DNA from: Kiritimatiellia bacterium
GTDB lineage: Bacteria; Verrucomicrobiota; Kiritimatiellia; CAIQIC01; Lenti-01
Length of the DNA: 42,109 nt
NCBI GenBank assembly: GCA_017540905.1
Contig: JAFYAC010000004.1
Coordinates: 1 to 42,109 of the forward strand
Direction: 5' to 3'
In this document: in pieces, positions 25,801 to 33,822 of the stretch
Layout: each line of letters begins with the position of its first letter
Numbering within the stretch: position 1 is the first letter of the stretch
Notes under the pieces: model-generated
The model's database searches: none
What the model was told of the DNA's origin: nothing
Seen by the model: only the letters and a program-made list of their open reading frames with translations
Made by a program: the position numbers and the translations under genes

Positions 25801-27524
25801 GCGGAAATCAGCGGGACCAGCCCGTCGTTGTCGCCCACGCCGGTGCCGTCGGCGTAGCTCATGGAGCGGTAGATCTTCGTCGCGACCCAAAGCCCCAGGT
25901 GGTCGGTGCTGACCTCGCTCGCGGCCGCCTTGGTCCAGCTCGGGCGCAGGTTGTCGCCGATCTGGTTCGTCGAACTGCCGCCGAAGAGCACGCACTTGTT
26001 GTCGGCCGACTTGCTGCGCATCCCGGCCCAGCCCGTGAAGGGGTCTTTCAGGCTCGCCCGCATCAGGTCCGTCCGGTACGAGTCGCCCATCTTCCCGATC
26101 GCCTCCTCGGTCAGCGCCGCCGCCGGGATCTCGTTCGTCGCGTACCACGCCAGATCGAAGCACCCCGCCGTGTTGTTGTGCAGGTTGAACGTGTTGTAGA
26201 TGCTGGAGACGAACCAGCTGTTGTCGTCCGGCCCCGAGTACTTGATCCACGTCGGGTTCGCCCCCTGCGCCCCGAGGTGCGGGCTGCCGAGCGTGACGAG
26301 GCGGTGGACCTTCGCCGCGAACTGCGTGTTGACGTTCATCGCGTAGCGGCTCACCAGCCCGCCCATGCTGTGGGCCATGACGACCACCTGCCGGCCCTCG
26401 AACTCCGGATGCCGGGTGTAGAAATTGTTGAGGAAGTTCGCGAACCGCACGCCGTTCGTGCTGATGTTGTCGCGCGAGTCGTACACGTAGCGGTAGACGC
26501 GGAACATGCTCGAAAGCGGCGACTGGTTGAAGTAGCCCAGCGGCGCGTTCGTGTCCGCGTTCATCCACCCGTACCAGTAGTTCAGCGTGTTCGGCTTCGC
26601 GTCGCCGCTCATCCCGTGGACCAGGATGATCGGGATCCGGTCGTCCGTCAGCGCCACCTTCCCGCTCGACGCCCCGCGCAGGCCGGGGTCGCTCGTGCTC
26701 TCGTTGTCATAGTAGAAATCGTTCTTCGCGCTCCCGTAGCTCGGCGCCATCCGGTCGTTGCTGACCAGCAGCATCACGCCGTCCGCCTCGCCGCTGTCCC
26801 CCTCGCAGCTGTACGCCCCCTCGGTCGCGCTCGCCTTGAAATAGTACTTGCCCGACGCCCACGACGCCTTCATCGTCCGGTTGAAGAAATACATCCCGCC
26901 CGAATACTGCACCGTCGTCGTGTACGTCCCCACCTGGCTGTCGAACCCCGTCTTCGACTGCCACACCTCCAGCGTCACCGTCCGCCCCGCCGCCAGGTTC
27001 GCGCACTCGCCGTAGACCGACACCCAGTCGTTGCTCGAGACATCCAGCGGCTGCAGCCACTTCAGGTCCGAGAACGCCGGCTGGCCCTGCACCGTGAACT
27101 TCACGCTCTTCGAGTTGTTGCTCTCGTTGCTCTCCGAGATCGCCCCCCCGCCGTCCGCCACGCACGTGATGTAGTAGATGCCCGGCGTCGTGCTTGCGGG
27201 GATCGTCCAGCTCAGCGTGTCCGGCTCCTCCTCGCCCTTGTCGATGCCGTTGACCTCCTGGTAGTTCGGCGTCGCGCCCGAGCCGATCTTCTGCGCCCGG
27301 GGATTGCTGGCGGTCCCCCAGTAATAATACACGTCGCAGTACTTCCACCAGCCCGTCGCGTCCCCGTTGTTGCGCGTCACGCTGTCGATCGTGATCTTCG
27401 TGCCCGGGATCGCCTTGTTCGTCGAAAGCGAAATCGACGAAATCACCAAATCCGGCGCCGCCCACGCCGCCGCCGCCAGCCCCCAGAACGCCCCCGCCGC
27501 CAGAACCTTCGCGAATTTCTTCAT
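22887..27524 (-). CDS. Giant secreted lipase/esterase with CARDB, cadherin and FN3-like modules
   Basis: A 1545-residue secreted protein. Signal peptide 1-22; CARDB-like adhesion domain about 24-147; a beta domain to about 260; then an alpha/beta hydrolase of triacylglycerol-lipase type (about 295-625). The oxyanion segment VHGMSG is at 302-307, the nucleophile elbow AHSMGG at 384-389 (S386), D567 (NDGLVP) is the likely acid and H610 (VDHASY) the likely base. Downstream are a cadherin-like domain (about 720-820, EENAPIGTVVGTLSAYDEDGD), FN3-like repeats, a second cadherin-like domain near 1360-1450 (RENNAVGAYIGLLSAVDADAGD) and a final beta module like that in the neighbouring protein. GGAGG precedes the ATG at 27524. 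It probably acts on ester substrates at the cell surface; the substrate is not known. Confidence 0.88.
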   Translation of the reverse strand: MKKFAKVLAAGAFWGLAAAAWAAPDLVISSISLSTNKAIPGTKITIDSVTRNNGDATGWWKYCDVYYYWGTASNPRAQKIGSGATPNYQEVNGIDKGEEEPDTLSWTIPASTTPGIYYITCVADGGGAISESNESNNSKSVKFTVQGQPAFSDLKWLQPLDVSSNDWVSVYGECANLAAGRTVTLEVWQSKTGFDSQVGTYTTTVQYSGGMYFFNRTMKASWASGKYYFKASATEGAYSCEGDSGEADGVMLLVSNDRMAPSYGSAKNDFYYDNESTSDPGLRGASSGKVALTDDRIPIILVHGMSGDAKPNTLNYWYGWMNADTNAPLGYFNQSPLSSMFRVYRYVYDSRDNISTNGVRFANFLNNFYTRHPEFEGRQVVVMAHSMGGLVSRYAMNVNTQFAAKVHRLVTLGSPHLGAQGANPTWIKYSGPDDNSWFVSSIYNTFNLHNNTAGCFDLAWYATNEIPAAALTEEAIGKMGDSYRTDLMRASLKDPFTGWAGMRSKSADNKCVLFGGSSTNQIGDNLRPSWTKAAASEVSTDHLGLWVATKIYRSMSYADGTGVGDNDGLVPLISALMSDSLSCAKASDRNAHPTAAKFNLNAMDGQQVDHASYLDVPVTMDAVKAVLLTQVRGYCQPAAAVSAGAAWRLVDNVTGETSPWQRTGVRLPALVPGRSYTVNFKSISEYTKPKDVTFTATKAVTRQVSGTYLTASESNHAPSGLSLSNASVEENAPIGTVVGTLSAYDEDGDALTYALVAGDGDTGNACFSIEGNKLKTAQVFDYEQYPQHFCRIRASDGNGAYTDEAFTIDVIDVDERTPAQETGDAWLNLSWAAVPGADYYEVDVSAGSTDSIYTTPNRSLGTNQFLAGQYWRYEAPGGATTTTSGSVKTSPCWFTYGTTNAHALFGTNGMALVTKDLPLLGASAVAIDFQNANWNGKGTAAVSRVDAYYRVDGGEWQFIGYNQSKATGDGGETNYWGDLVFMPEGAATVAFKLEAPNAWRDSYQRGPYVTTATASLYGQGEFADANVHLEGYPRYVNVTNIQVQNLPADTPYWWHVRANVNGEWVDVGYGHRKTEDTVPAPTGLSVATASSTELTATWTDPGLVDHFEVQLTPVVAAGTPKDLESVPNVNLSGSANKSGWFYSANHVQVSSNWICATTNTDWDYHGLVVAPAPGIQSPALDLSGCESATLRFVARTRGGDNGETGKPIVLYYKVPGGSWTEAGRVTTNSIYINNNNYLHIDLPAVALVDGVALELGVPDATTSSLWSGYGNGVRNVTLQTVGKSAPDYGAETAIALEPVPAPLADAVEEEATASATAKGLDMNTAYYVHVRSVDAWGHASAWVEASGRTAAASAPSAISLSSRSIRENNAVGAYIGLLSAVDADAGDEVTYSLADGEGADDNALVELSGATVRAAASFRAADAAVRRIRVRATDAQGLWTEATFDLEVLASATPPADVLVDAETLAAMSAACGVRIVAVEGDGAGGVKTAWEDAAPDGARAVRRYDIYVSTNLAEGFTFLERVEGTEATVPLDGPAKFWTVLAAE

Positions 27525-27573
27525 CGTCAAACCTCCGTCAACAAACCCACCGCAACTTTTCACTCTTCACTTT

Positions 27574-28266
27574 TCACTCCGCAGCGCGGACCGCCGCCTT
27601 CCGCTGCGCCTGCCGCACCCGGGACGCCGCCGCGCCCCAGCGGGCCTTCGCCGCCGCCGCCGCTTCCGCGTCGGCCTCTTCCGACAGCTTCTTCAAATCA
27701 TCCGGCAGCACCTCCCGCTCCGCCTCGGCGGCCGCCTTGCGCGCCGCCGCCGCCTTCTTCAGCGCCGCCAGCTTCCCGCCCCCGCGCGCCCCCGCCGGTG
27801 CCGGCGCCGCATACCGGATGTCCCCCGCTCCCAAGCGAACAGCCTCCCCCCTCCATCCATCCTTCGTCCCCTCCTGGTACCAGTCCGCCAGCCCGCGGAA
27901 ATGCCGGAAAACCAGCGAATCCGTGTCATGGCCCCCCGTCACGATGGTCGCGGTCGAGCCATACAACTCCGACTCCCCGTCGTCCCCGACTTCCCCATCC
28001 GCGACGGCCGCCCGCACGGCCCCCGCCTCCGCATACCGCGACCCATCCAGCGCGAACACGAACCCCCACGCCGCGACGCCGCCCTCCCCGTCCCGGACCG
28101 CCACCGCATCCGCCGGAACCCACCCCTCCCCCGGAAACGCCTTTTCAACCCCCTCCGCCGCAACCGCTTGCGCCACATCCTGCCCGATCTGCGCCCCCCA
28201 AGCCACCCCGCACGCCAACACCGCCCCCACCAAGGCCAACGTTCCAATGTTCCGTTTCGTGCTCAT
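27574..28266 (-). CDS. Secreted protein of unknown function
   Basis: A 230-residue protein with a signal peptide (about 1-24, ending GVAWGAQ). The middle (GWVPADAVAVRDGEGGVAAWGFVFALDGSRY) resembles the small propeptide or PepSY-like folds that accompany secreted hydrolases, but I cannot assign a family. The C-terminal ~60 residues are a charged Ala/Arg/Lys/Glu helix, probably a coiled coil. GGAGG lies before the ATG at 28266. It is the first gene of a three-gene unit with the lipase (49 bases downstream) and the Ig protein, so it may serve folding, inhibition or export of the lipase; that is inference. Confidence 0.72.
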   Translation of the reverse strand: MSTKRNIGTLALVGAVLACGVAWGAQIGQDVAQAVAAEGVEKAFPGEGWVPADAVAVRDGEGGVAAWGFVFALDGSRYAEAGAVRAAVADGEVGDDGESELYGSTATIVTGGHDTDSLVFRHFRGLADWYQEGTKDGWRGEAVRLGAGDIRYAAPAPAGARGGGKLAALKKAAAARKAAAEAEREVLPDDLKKLSEEADAEAAAAAKARWGAAASRVRQAQRKAAVRAAE

Positions 28267-28460
28267 ACTACCTCCATCTTTCGTGTTACGACATTTTCCC
28301 ACACCTCCCCTCCCCTGCCAAGCCCAAAAAATGCCCAAATTCCATTATGGGGTGTGGTCGAAACGTGCAATGTGGGAGGAGAAGCCTGTGTTGGGCATGT
28401 GAATCGTGCGAAGCTCTTTTTCCCCTCCTGGAAGGGTCTCGAGATTCGTGAAAAATCTTC

Positions 28461-28489
28461 TTGTGTGCCTCCCCTCCTTCCACTATATT
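28461..28489 (+). promoter_or_regulatory. tRNA-Gly promoter
   Basis: TTGTGT (28461-28466) and TATATT (28484-28489) are 17 bases apart, ending 17 bases before the mature tRNA 5' end at 28507. Confidence 0.65.
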
Positions 28490-28506
28490 GGCGGCATCAT
28501 TGGATT

Positions 28507-28581
<75 letters not shown>

Positions 28582-28663
28582 CGTTTCCACGCTGGTTTTC
28601 GGGGCTTTTTTTTCTCGCCCACCTTACCCTTTTCGCTTCTCCCTTGTCTCTTTCCGTCCGGGC

Positions 28664-28692
28664 TTGCATCGGAACACCGGTTCATCTATCTT
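28664..28692 (+). promoter_or_regulatory. Radical SAM gene promoter, leaderless type
   Basis: TTGCAT (28664-28669) and TATCTT (28687-28692) are 17 bases apart. The -10 ends 7 bases before the ATG at 28700. Confidence 0.65.
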
Positions 28693-28699
28693 CCTGCCG

Positions 28700-29842
28700 A
28701 TGCCATTCCTCCAGTCAGCCCCCACCCTCCGGCAGAAGCTCGAGACGCTCGCCGCGGACGCGCAGTACGATCTCTCCTGCGCCTGCGGCACCACGCCCGA
28801 CGACCACCGCCGCCGCGCGCCCGACGACCGCTGGCTCTACCCCGTCACCCTCCAGGGCGGCGGCCGGGGCCTGATGTTCAAGACGCTCCTCTCCAACGCC
28901 TGCACCAACGACTGCCGCTACTGCCCCCTCCGGGCCGGGCACGACGCCGTCCGCCGCTGCGCCCTCTCCCCAGAGGAAACCGTCCGCGCCTTCATGCCCT
29001 ACTGGAACTCCGGCCGCGTACTCGGCATCTTCCTGACGAGCGGCGTCCCGTCCACTCCCGACGCCGCGATGGACCGCCTGATCGCCACCGCCGAAATCCT
29101 GCGCCGCCGCGAGCGCTTCCGCGGCGTCCTGCACCTGAAAATCATCCCCGGCGCCTCCGATGCCGCGATCGAGCGGGCGGTGCAGCTGGCCTCGACCGTG
29201 TCGCTGAACATCGAGACCGCCGGCGAGAGCCACTTCGCCAAGCTCTCCTCCCGCAAGGACTACCTCCGCTCCGTCATCGCGCCCCTCAAGCGCATCGCGG
29301 CGCTGACCGCGCCCGGAACGCCCCGCGCCCGCGTCAAGGCAACCACGCAGTTCGTGGTGGGCGCATCGGACGAAACCGACCGCGAGATTGTCCGCTACAT
29401 GGGCGGCCTCTACGACCGCCTCCGCCTGCACCGCATCTATTTCTCCGCCTACCAGCGCGGCCTCGGCGAGCCCTCCCTCCCCGGAGAAACCTCGCCCGCG
29501 ACCAACGCCGACCTGCTGCTCCGCGAGCACCGCCTCTACCAGACCGACTTCCTCCTGCGCAAATACGGCTTCGGCGCCGGCGAAATCGGTTTCGGGCCCG
29601 ACGGCAACCTCCCGCTCGACGCCGATCCCAAGGAAGCCTGGGCCCGCGCCCATCCCGAACGTTTCCCGGTGCGCCTGCGCACGGCGACCCGCGACGAGCT
29701 CCTCCGCGTCCCCGGACTCGGCCCCCTTGCCGTCAAACGCCTCCTCGCCGCCCGCCGCGCGGGCACCTGCCTGCGGCCTGACGCCCTCCCCCTCCGCCGC
29801 GACCTCGCCGCAAAGGCCCGCCCCTGGCTCGCCGCGGACTGA
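28700..29842 (+). CDS. Radical SAM protein, DNA modification/repair type
   Basis: A 380-residue radical SAM enzyme. The [4Fe-4S] motif C-x3-C-x2-C is C68, C72, C75 (NACTNDCRYCPLR). The surrounding sequence, GIFLTSGV, LHLKIIPGASDAAIERAVQLASTVSLNIETAGESHFAKLSSRKD, matches the family named putative DNA modification/repair radical SAM protein. A C-terminal helix-hairpin-helix (LLRVPGLGPLAVKRLLAARR) suggests nucleic acid binding. The partner gene commonly found beside this family, a DNA metabolism protein with a uracil-DNA-glycosylase-like part, is not here. The ATG at 28700 fits the promoter at 28664-28692. Confidence 0.9.
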   Translation: MPFLQSAPTLRQKLETLAADAQYDLSCACGTTPDDHRRRAPDDRWLYPVTLQGGGRGLMFKTLLSNACTNDCRYCPLRAGHDAVRRCALSPEETVRAFMPYWNSGRVLGIFLTSGVPSTPDAAMDRLIATAEILRRRERFRGVLHLKIIPGASDAAIERAVQLASTVSLNIETAGESHFAKLSSRKDYLRSVIAPLKRIAALTAPGTPRARVKATTQFVVGASDETDREIVRYMGGLYDRLRLHRIYFSAYQRGLGEPSLPGETSPATNADLLLREHRLYQTDFLLRKYGFGAGEIGFGPDGNLPLDADPKEAWARAHPERFPVRLRTATRDELLRVPGLGPLAVKRLLAARRAGTCLRPDALPLRRDLAAKARPWLAAD

Positions 29843-29858
29843 ACCGGGCGCGGCGGCG

Positions 29859-30908
29859 TCAACCCCGTTCCGCGGCCGCTTCCAGTTCCGCGACGCGCTT
29901 GGCGAGCGCCTTCAGCTGTTCCTTGAGCTTCGGGAGGGCATTCACCATGGCAACCTGCTTGCCGAACTCCAAGCGCGGGATGGCCGGGGACCCAAGATAG
30001 ACCTGTCCGCCGGGCAAGCTCTTCGGCACGCCGGCCTGGGCGCCCACGACCGTGTCGTCGCCAAGCTTCAGGTGTCCGGCGAGGCCGGCCTGCCCCGCGC
30101 AGATCACGCGCTTGCCGAGCGTGCAGGTGCCGGCCATGCCCGATTGGGCGCACATCACGGAGTTTTCGCCGATGACGCAGTTGTGGGCGATCTGGACGAG
30201 GTTGTCGATCTTGGTTCCGCGCCCCACCCGCGTCTCGCCGAAGCGCGCGCGGTCGATGGTGGTGTTCGCGCCGACTTCCACGTCGTCCTCGAGCACCACG
30301 ATGCCCAGCTGCGGAATCTTGGTCCGAACGCCCCGCGCGTCCACGTCGTAGCCGAAGCCGTCGGCCCCGATGGCGGCCCCGCCGTGCAGGATCACGCGGT
30401 CCCCGAGCCGGCAGTGTTCGCGCACCATCGCGAACGGGTACAGCAGGCACCCCTTGCCCAGCACCGCGCCGTGGCCGACGTAGGTCTGCGGATACAGCAC
30501 CGTCCCGTCCCCGATTTCCGCCCCCGCCTCCACCACCGCGAACGGCCCCACGGACACGTCCTTGCCCAGCTTGGCGTCCGGCGAGACCCATGCGTGCGGA
30601 TCGATGCCCTTCGGCCGCTCCGGCGTCTTCGGCGCGAACATCAGGCACGCGGCGACGAACGCCTTCCCCACGTCGGCCGTGCGCAGCAGCGCCGGATGCG
30701 TCGCCCCGAGGTCCGCCCCTTCCGGAACCAGCACGGCGGACGCACCGCACGCCGCCGCCGCCGCGTAGTACTTGGGACCGCCCGCGAACGCCAACTGGCC
30801 TTCGCGCGCCCCTTCCAGGTCCGCCACGCCGCGCAGGGGCAGCGACGGATCGCCCTCCAGCACCGCACCCAGCCGTTCCGCAAGTTCGCCCGCCGTGATT
30901 TCCGTCAT
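29859..30908 (-). CDS. lpxD: UDP-3-O-acylglucosamine N-acyltransferase
   Basis: A 349-residue LpxD, the third step of lipid A synthesis, adding an N-linked hydroxyacyl chain from acyl-ACP. The N-terminal uridine-binding domain (1-100, EITAGELAERLG) is followed by a left-handed beta helix of hexapeptide repeats (about 105-320). The catalytic histidine is H242 in VQIAHNCVIG. The C-terminal helix (KLKEQLKALAKRVAELEAAAERG) makes the usual trimer coil. GGAG precedes the ATG at 30908. It lies 82 bases after skp, the normal order for outer-membrane genes. Confidence 0.96.
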   Translation of the reverse strand: MTEITAGELAERLGAVLEGDPSLPLRGVADLEGAREGQLAFAGGPKYYAAAAACGASAVLVPEGADLGATHPALLRTADVGKAFVAACLMFAPKTPERPKGIDPHAWVSPDAKLGKDVSVGPFAVVEAGAEIGDGTVLYPQTYVGHGAVLGKGCLLYPFAMVREHCRLGDRVILHGGAAIGADGFGYDVDARGVRTKIPQLGIVVLEDDVEVGANTTIDRARFGETRVGRGTKIDNLVQIAHNCVIGENSVMCAQSGMAGTCTLGKRVICAGQAGLAGHLKLGDDTVVGAQAGVPKSLPGGQVYLGSPAIPRLEFGKQVAMVNALPKLKEQLKALAKRVAELEAAAERG

Positions 30909-30990
30909 GACCGCTGCTCCTTCGCCGCGCGCGCCGGACGGCCGCCCGGCTTGCCAACTGACCCTGTCCGCCACTCCTGCCGGGAACCGG

Positions 30991-31572
30991 CTATTCCTGC
31001 TTCGCTTCGCCCGGCAGTTTCCCGCCGATGCGTTCCACGATGGCCGCCGTCACGTCCAGCTCCTCGTCCGCGTACACCGCGAGCGGCACCGCGTTCATGG
31101 TCAGCCCGGAGACGTCGAAGATCATCGCGTACCCTTCTTCCTGGGCGAACGCCTTCACGGCGGCCATCAGCTCGTCCACGATGCCCTGACGGGTCTTCAT
31201 CAGCTGGTCGCGCAGCTGCTTCAGGCGGGTTTCCTGGGTGCGGCGGATGCGCAGCTGCAGCTCCTGCAACTCCGTGAGCTTGTCTTCCGCCTCGAGCTTC
31301 TTCTGCATGCGGGCCGTCTCGCTGAGCATCGGGGTGTTGGCCGCTTCCTTCAGCTTCTGCGCCTCGTCCTGCAGGGCCTTGGCCTCGCCGGCCATCTTTT
31401 CCATGTCGGCCTTGATGCGCACTTCGGCGGCCTTGAGGCCTTCCTCGGCCTTCTGGGTCTTCGGGTGCGACTGGAACACCTTGTCCAAATCGACCGTGGC
31501 GATGCGCAACTCCGCCGCCGCCGTCCAGGCAAACGCCAATGCAAGCGCGGCTGCAATCAAACTCTTTTTCAT
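30991..31572 (-). CDS. skp: OmpH/Skp-like periplasmic chaperone
   Basis: A 193-residue exported chaperone that carries unfolded outer-membrane proteins across the periplasm. The signal peptide is 1-20 (MKKSLIAAALALAFAWTAAA). The mature protein starts with the Skp pattern ELRIATVDLDKVFQSHPKTQKAEEGL, continues as a long charged coiled coil (about 40-120) and returns to a beta/helix cap near YAMIFDVSGLTMNAVPLAVYADEELDVT. An AAGGAAG site precedes the ATG at 31572. No bamA is found upstream; the neighbour there is divergent. Confidence 0.93.
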   Translation of the reverse strand: MKKSLIAAALALAFAWTAAAELRIATVDLDKVFQSHPKTQKAEEGLKAAEVRIKADMEKMAGEAKALQDEAQKLKEAANTPMLSETARMQKKLEAEDKLTELQELQLRIRRTQETRLKQLRDQLMKTRQGIVDELMAAVKAFAQEEGYAMIFDVSGLTMNAVPLAVYADEELDVTAAIVERIGGKLPGEAKQE

Positions 31573-31695
31573 CGTGGCCTTCTTCCTTGTTCGCGCCGGG
31601 ACCTTTCCCCGCGCGTGTTCTTTCGTCCTATTCAACCACAGCCCGCCCCCCACTGCACGCAAAATTTCCGTCCGGGGCGCCGCCGGGTTCCCGTG

Positions 31696-31724
31696 TTGCA
31701 TCCCGTCCCGGGGTGGGGCATAGT
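31696..31724 (+). promoter_or_regulatory. Mutarotase promoter, leaderless type
   Basis: TTGCAT (31696-31701) and CATAGT (31719-31724) are 17 bases apart. The -10 ends 7 bases before the ATG at 31732. Confidence 0.6.
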
Positions 31725-31731
31725 AGGCCGC

Positions 31732-32688
31732 ATGCACGAGCAAGCGACAGCCCCCGCCCCGGACACCGTCCGGCAAAGCACGGAACTCTCGCGCCATGCC
31801 GCCATTCCGGACCGCGTCGCGTTCCTCCCGTCGCCCTTGGGCCCGCTGGCCCGCCTGTCGGCGCCGGGCGGCACGGCCACCGTGGCGTTGTTGGGGGCAC
31901 AGACGCTGTCGTGGCGCCCCTCCGGCGGCGAAGAAGTCCTGTTCCGGCCCTCCGCCCCCTTGTCCGCCCCGGCGACCGGCGAGGAAATCCACGGCGGGAT
32001 TCCCGTCTGCTGGCCGTGGTTCGGCCGGATGGGACCGCCGGATTCCCTTCCGCACGGGCTCGCCCGCTACCTCCCCTTCGCCGTGGATTCCGCCTCTGCC
32101 ACCGCGGAACGGACGGAGCTGCGCCTCTCGCTCGCCTCTCCCCCGGAAGGCTTTCCCGCCTTCCCCCATCCTTTCCGACTGGAAGTCCGGGTATCGCTCG
32201 GGGCCGTGCTCAAACTGTCCCTCCGCGCCGCGAATGCGGGCCGGGAAGCGTTTGCCGTCACCGCCGGCTTCCATCCTTACCTGCGGGTTTCGGATGCGGA
32301 TTCCGTCCTGCTGGACGGTTTCGACGGGGCCCCATACCTCGATTGGCACCCCGGGGCCGACGGACGGGAGCCGCAGGCCGTCCAGTCCGGCCCCTACCGC
32401 CCCGAGCCCGGCAGCCGCGTGTTTGCCGTTCCGCGGGCGTCCTGCCGCCTGCTCGATCCGGGGCTCCGCCGGGTGGTGTACCTCGAAGCGCGGGGCCATT
32501 CGCGCTGGTGCGTCTGGCGGTCGTCTCCCATTCCGGAAGGCACGTCCCGCGGCAACCTGCGTCCGGGGGATGTACGCGCCTTCGCGTGCGCCGAACCCGT
32601 GGTGTTTCCCCGGTGCGATGCCATCCTCCTCCGGCCGGGCGAATCCCATACCATGCACCTGGCCCTGCGCGCGGAGGCCATGCCATGA
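31732..32688 (+). CDS. D-hexose-6-phosphate mutarotase (YeaD-like)
   Basis: A 318-residue enzyme of the aldose 1-epimerase superfamily, YeaD branch, which interconverts the alpha and beta forms of glucose 6-phosphate. Family motifs are GGIPVCWPWFG at 88-98, HGLAR at 108-112 and AGFHPYLRVSD with a probable catalytic histidine near 180. The C-terminal ...VYLEARGHSRWCVWRS and PGES strands complete the fold. The start at 31732 follows a leaderless-type promoter. Its stop overlaps the start of the flavoprotein gene by four bases. Confidence 0.92.
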   Translation: MHEQATAPAPDTVRQSTELSRHAAIPDRVAFLPSPLGPLARLSAPGGTATVALLGAQTLSWRPSGGEEVLFRPSAPLSAPATGEEIHGGIPVCWPWFGRMGPPDSLPHGLARYLPFAVDSASATAERTELRLSLASPPEGFPAFPHPFRLEVRVSLGAVLKLSLRAANAGREAFAVTAGFHPYLRVSDADSVLLDGFDGAPYLDWHPGADGREPQAVQSGPYRPEPGSRVFAVPRASCRLLDPGLRRVVYLEARGHSRWCVWRSSPIPEGTSRGNLRPGDVRAFACAEPVVFPRCDAILLRPGESHTMHLALRAEAMP

Positions 32689-33737
32689 CGGCAACTCCCG
32701 TGCAACTCGCCATCGTCGGCGGCGGCGCCGCGGGGCTCTTCGCGGCCGCCACGGCCCGCCACCGCGGCGTGGAGTGCATCCTGGTCGAACGAAAGGCCCG
32801 CGTCGGCACGAAGATGCTGATGACCGCCAACGGCCGCTGCAATTTCACCAAGGACCTGTCCGCCGCCCGCATGCTCCAGGACCTCGGGGAACCCGTCGCC
32901 TCGTTCGCGCGCACCGCCGTCGAAGCCTGCCCGCCCGCGGCCATCGCCGGGGCTTTGCGCGACTGCGGCCTGCGCATCCGGCGCATGGAGGACGGACGCC
33001 TCTTCCCGGCCAGCGGCAAGGCCGCCGACGTGGTGCACGTCTTCGGCGACATCCTGCGCGACGGCGAAGTCCCGCTCCTGGCGAACGCCCCCGTCGCCGC
33101 CCTGCGGCCGGAGGGCGGTGCCTTCTCCCTGGAATTCCGCGGGTTTTCCCTGCTCGCCCGCAACGTGCTCGTCGCCACCGGGGGGCTCTCCTTCCCGAAA
33201 ACCGGCTCCGTCGGCGATGGACACGCGTTCGCCCGCTCGCTGGGCCTGCGCGTCGAACCCTGCCGGCCCGGCCTCGTCGGCTACAACGCCCCTCCCTGCG
33301 GCTGGCCGCCCCGCCTGGCCGGATGCCGCTTCGAGACCGGCGCGTCCGCCGCGGTGCTGGTGGAGGGCCGCGAATGTTTCCGTTGCGGTGGCGAGGTCGA
33401 ATTCGAACCCCGCTGCGTTTCCGGCGCCGCCGTCTACAACTGTTCCCGCTGGGTCGCCCGCCACGCCCCGCGCTCTTTCAGCCTGTGCCTGTCCACGCCG
33501 GACGGAGGGTTGCGGCTCGACGATCCCTCCCCCCGCCCCCTCAAGGAGGCCATCGTCACGGTCGGCGGCGTCTCTCTTTCCGAGGTGGATCCCGCCACCA
33601 TGCGCGCGCGCAAAATCCCCGGACTCTACTTCGCCGGCGAGGTGCTGGACATCGACGGCCCCACCGGCGGCTACAACCTCTCCCTCGCCTTCGCCACCGC
33701 CGCCCTCGCGGTGGACTCCGTCGCCCGCTCCCCGTAG
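32685..33737 (+). CDS. HI0933/YhiN-family flavoprotein
   Basis: A 350-residue NAD(P)/FAD-dependent oxidoreductase of the HI0933 family, whose reaction is mostly unknown (BaiN is one member). The FAD-binding GGGAAG is at 12-17, the family block GTKMLMTANGRCNFT at 41-55, the second FAD contact FPKTGSVGDGHAFA near 180, and the C-terminal YFAGEVLDIDGPTGGYNLSLAFATA block at about 313-337. At about 350 residues it is shorter than the usual ~400, so the inserted middle domain is reduced. It is translationally coupled to the mutarotase gene by overlap. Confidence 0.9.
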   Translation: MTATPVQLAIVGGGAAGLFAAATARHRGVECILVERKARVGTKMLMTANGRCNFTKDLSAARMLQDLGEPVASFARTAVEACPPAAIAGALRDCGLRIRRMEDGRLFPASGKAADVVHVFGDILRDGEVPLLANAPVAALRPEGGAFSLEFRGFSLLARNVLVATGGLSFPKTGSVGDGHAFARSLGLRVEPCRPGLVGYNAPPCGWPPRLAGCRFETGASAAVLVEGRECFRCGGEVEFEPRCVSGAAVYNCSRWVARHAPRSFSLCLSTPDGGLRLDDPSPRPLKEAIVTVGGVSLSEVDPATMRARKIPGLYFAGEVLDIDGPTGGYNLSLAFATAALAVDSVARSP

Positions 33738-33822
33738 GGCAGCCCACGCAACGGCAGCAAGTGCCCTTTTTCCGGGACCGCCAATCTCCGCAACGTGTAC
33801 CGCCCCTTCCCCTCCCCCCGCA

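Noticed and set aside
22713-28451. Very long open frame antisense to the secreted operon (about 1900 codons), rich in Arg, His, Val and Pro.
   Set aside because: It mirrors C-ending codons of the minus-strand lipase and Ig genes, has no family match or signal, and the minus-strand genes have signal peptides, ribosome sites and conserved motifs.
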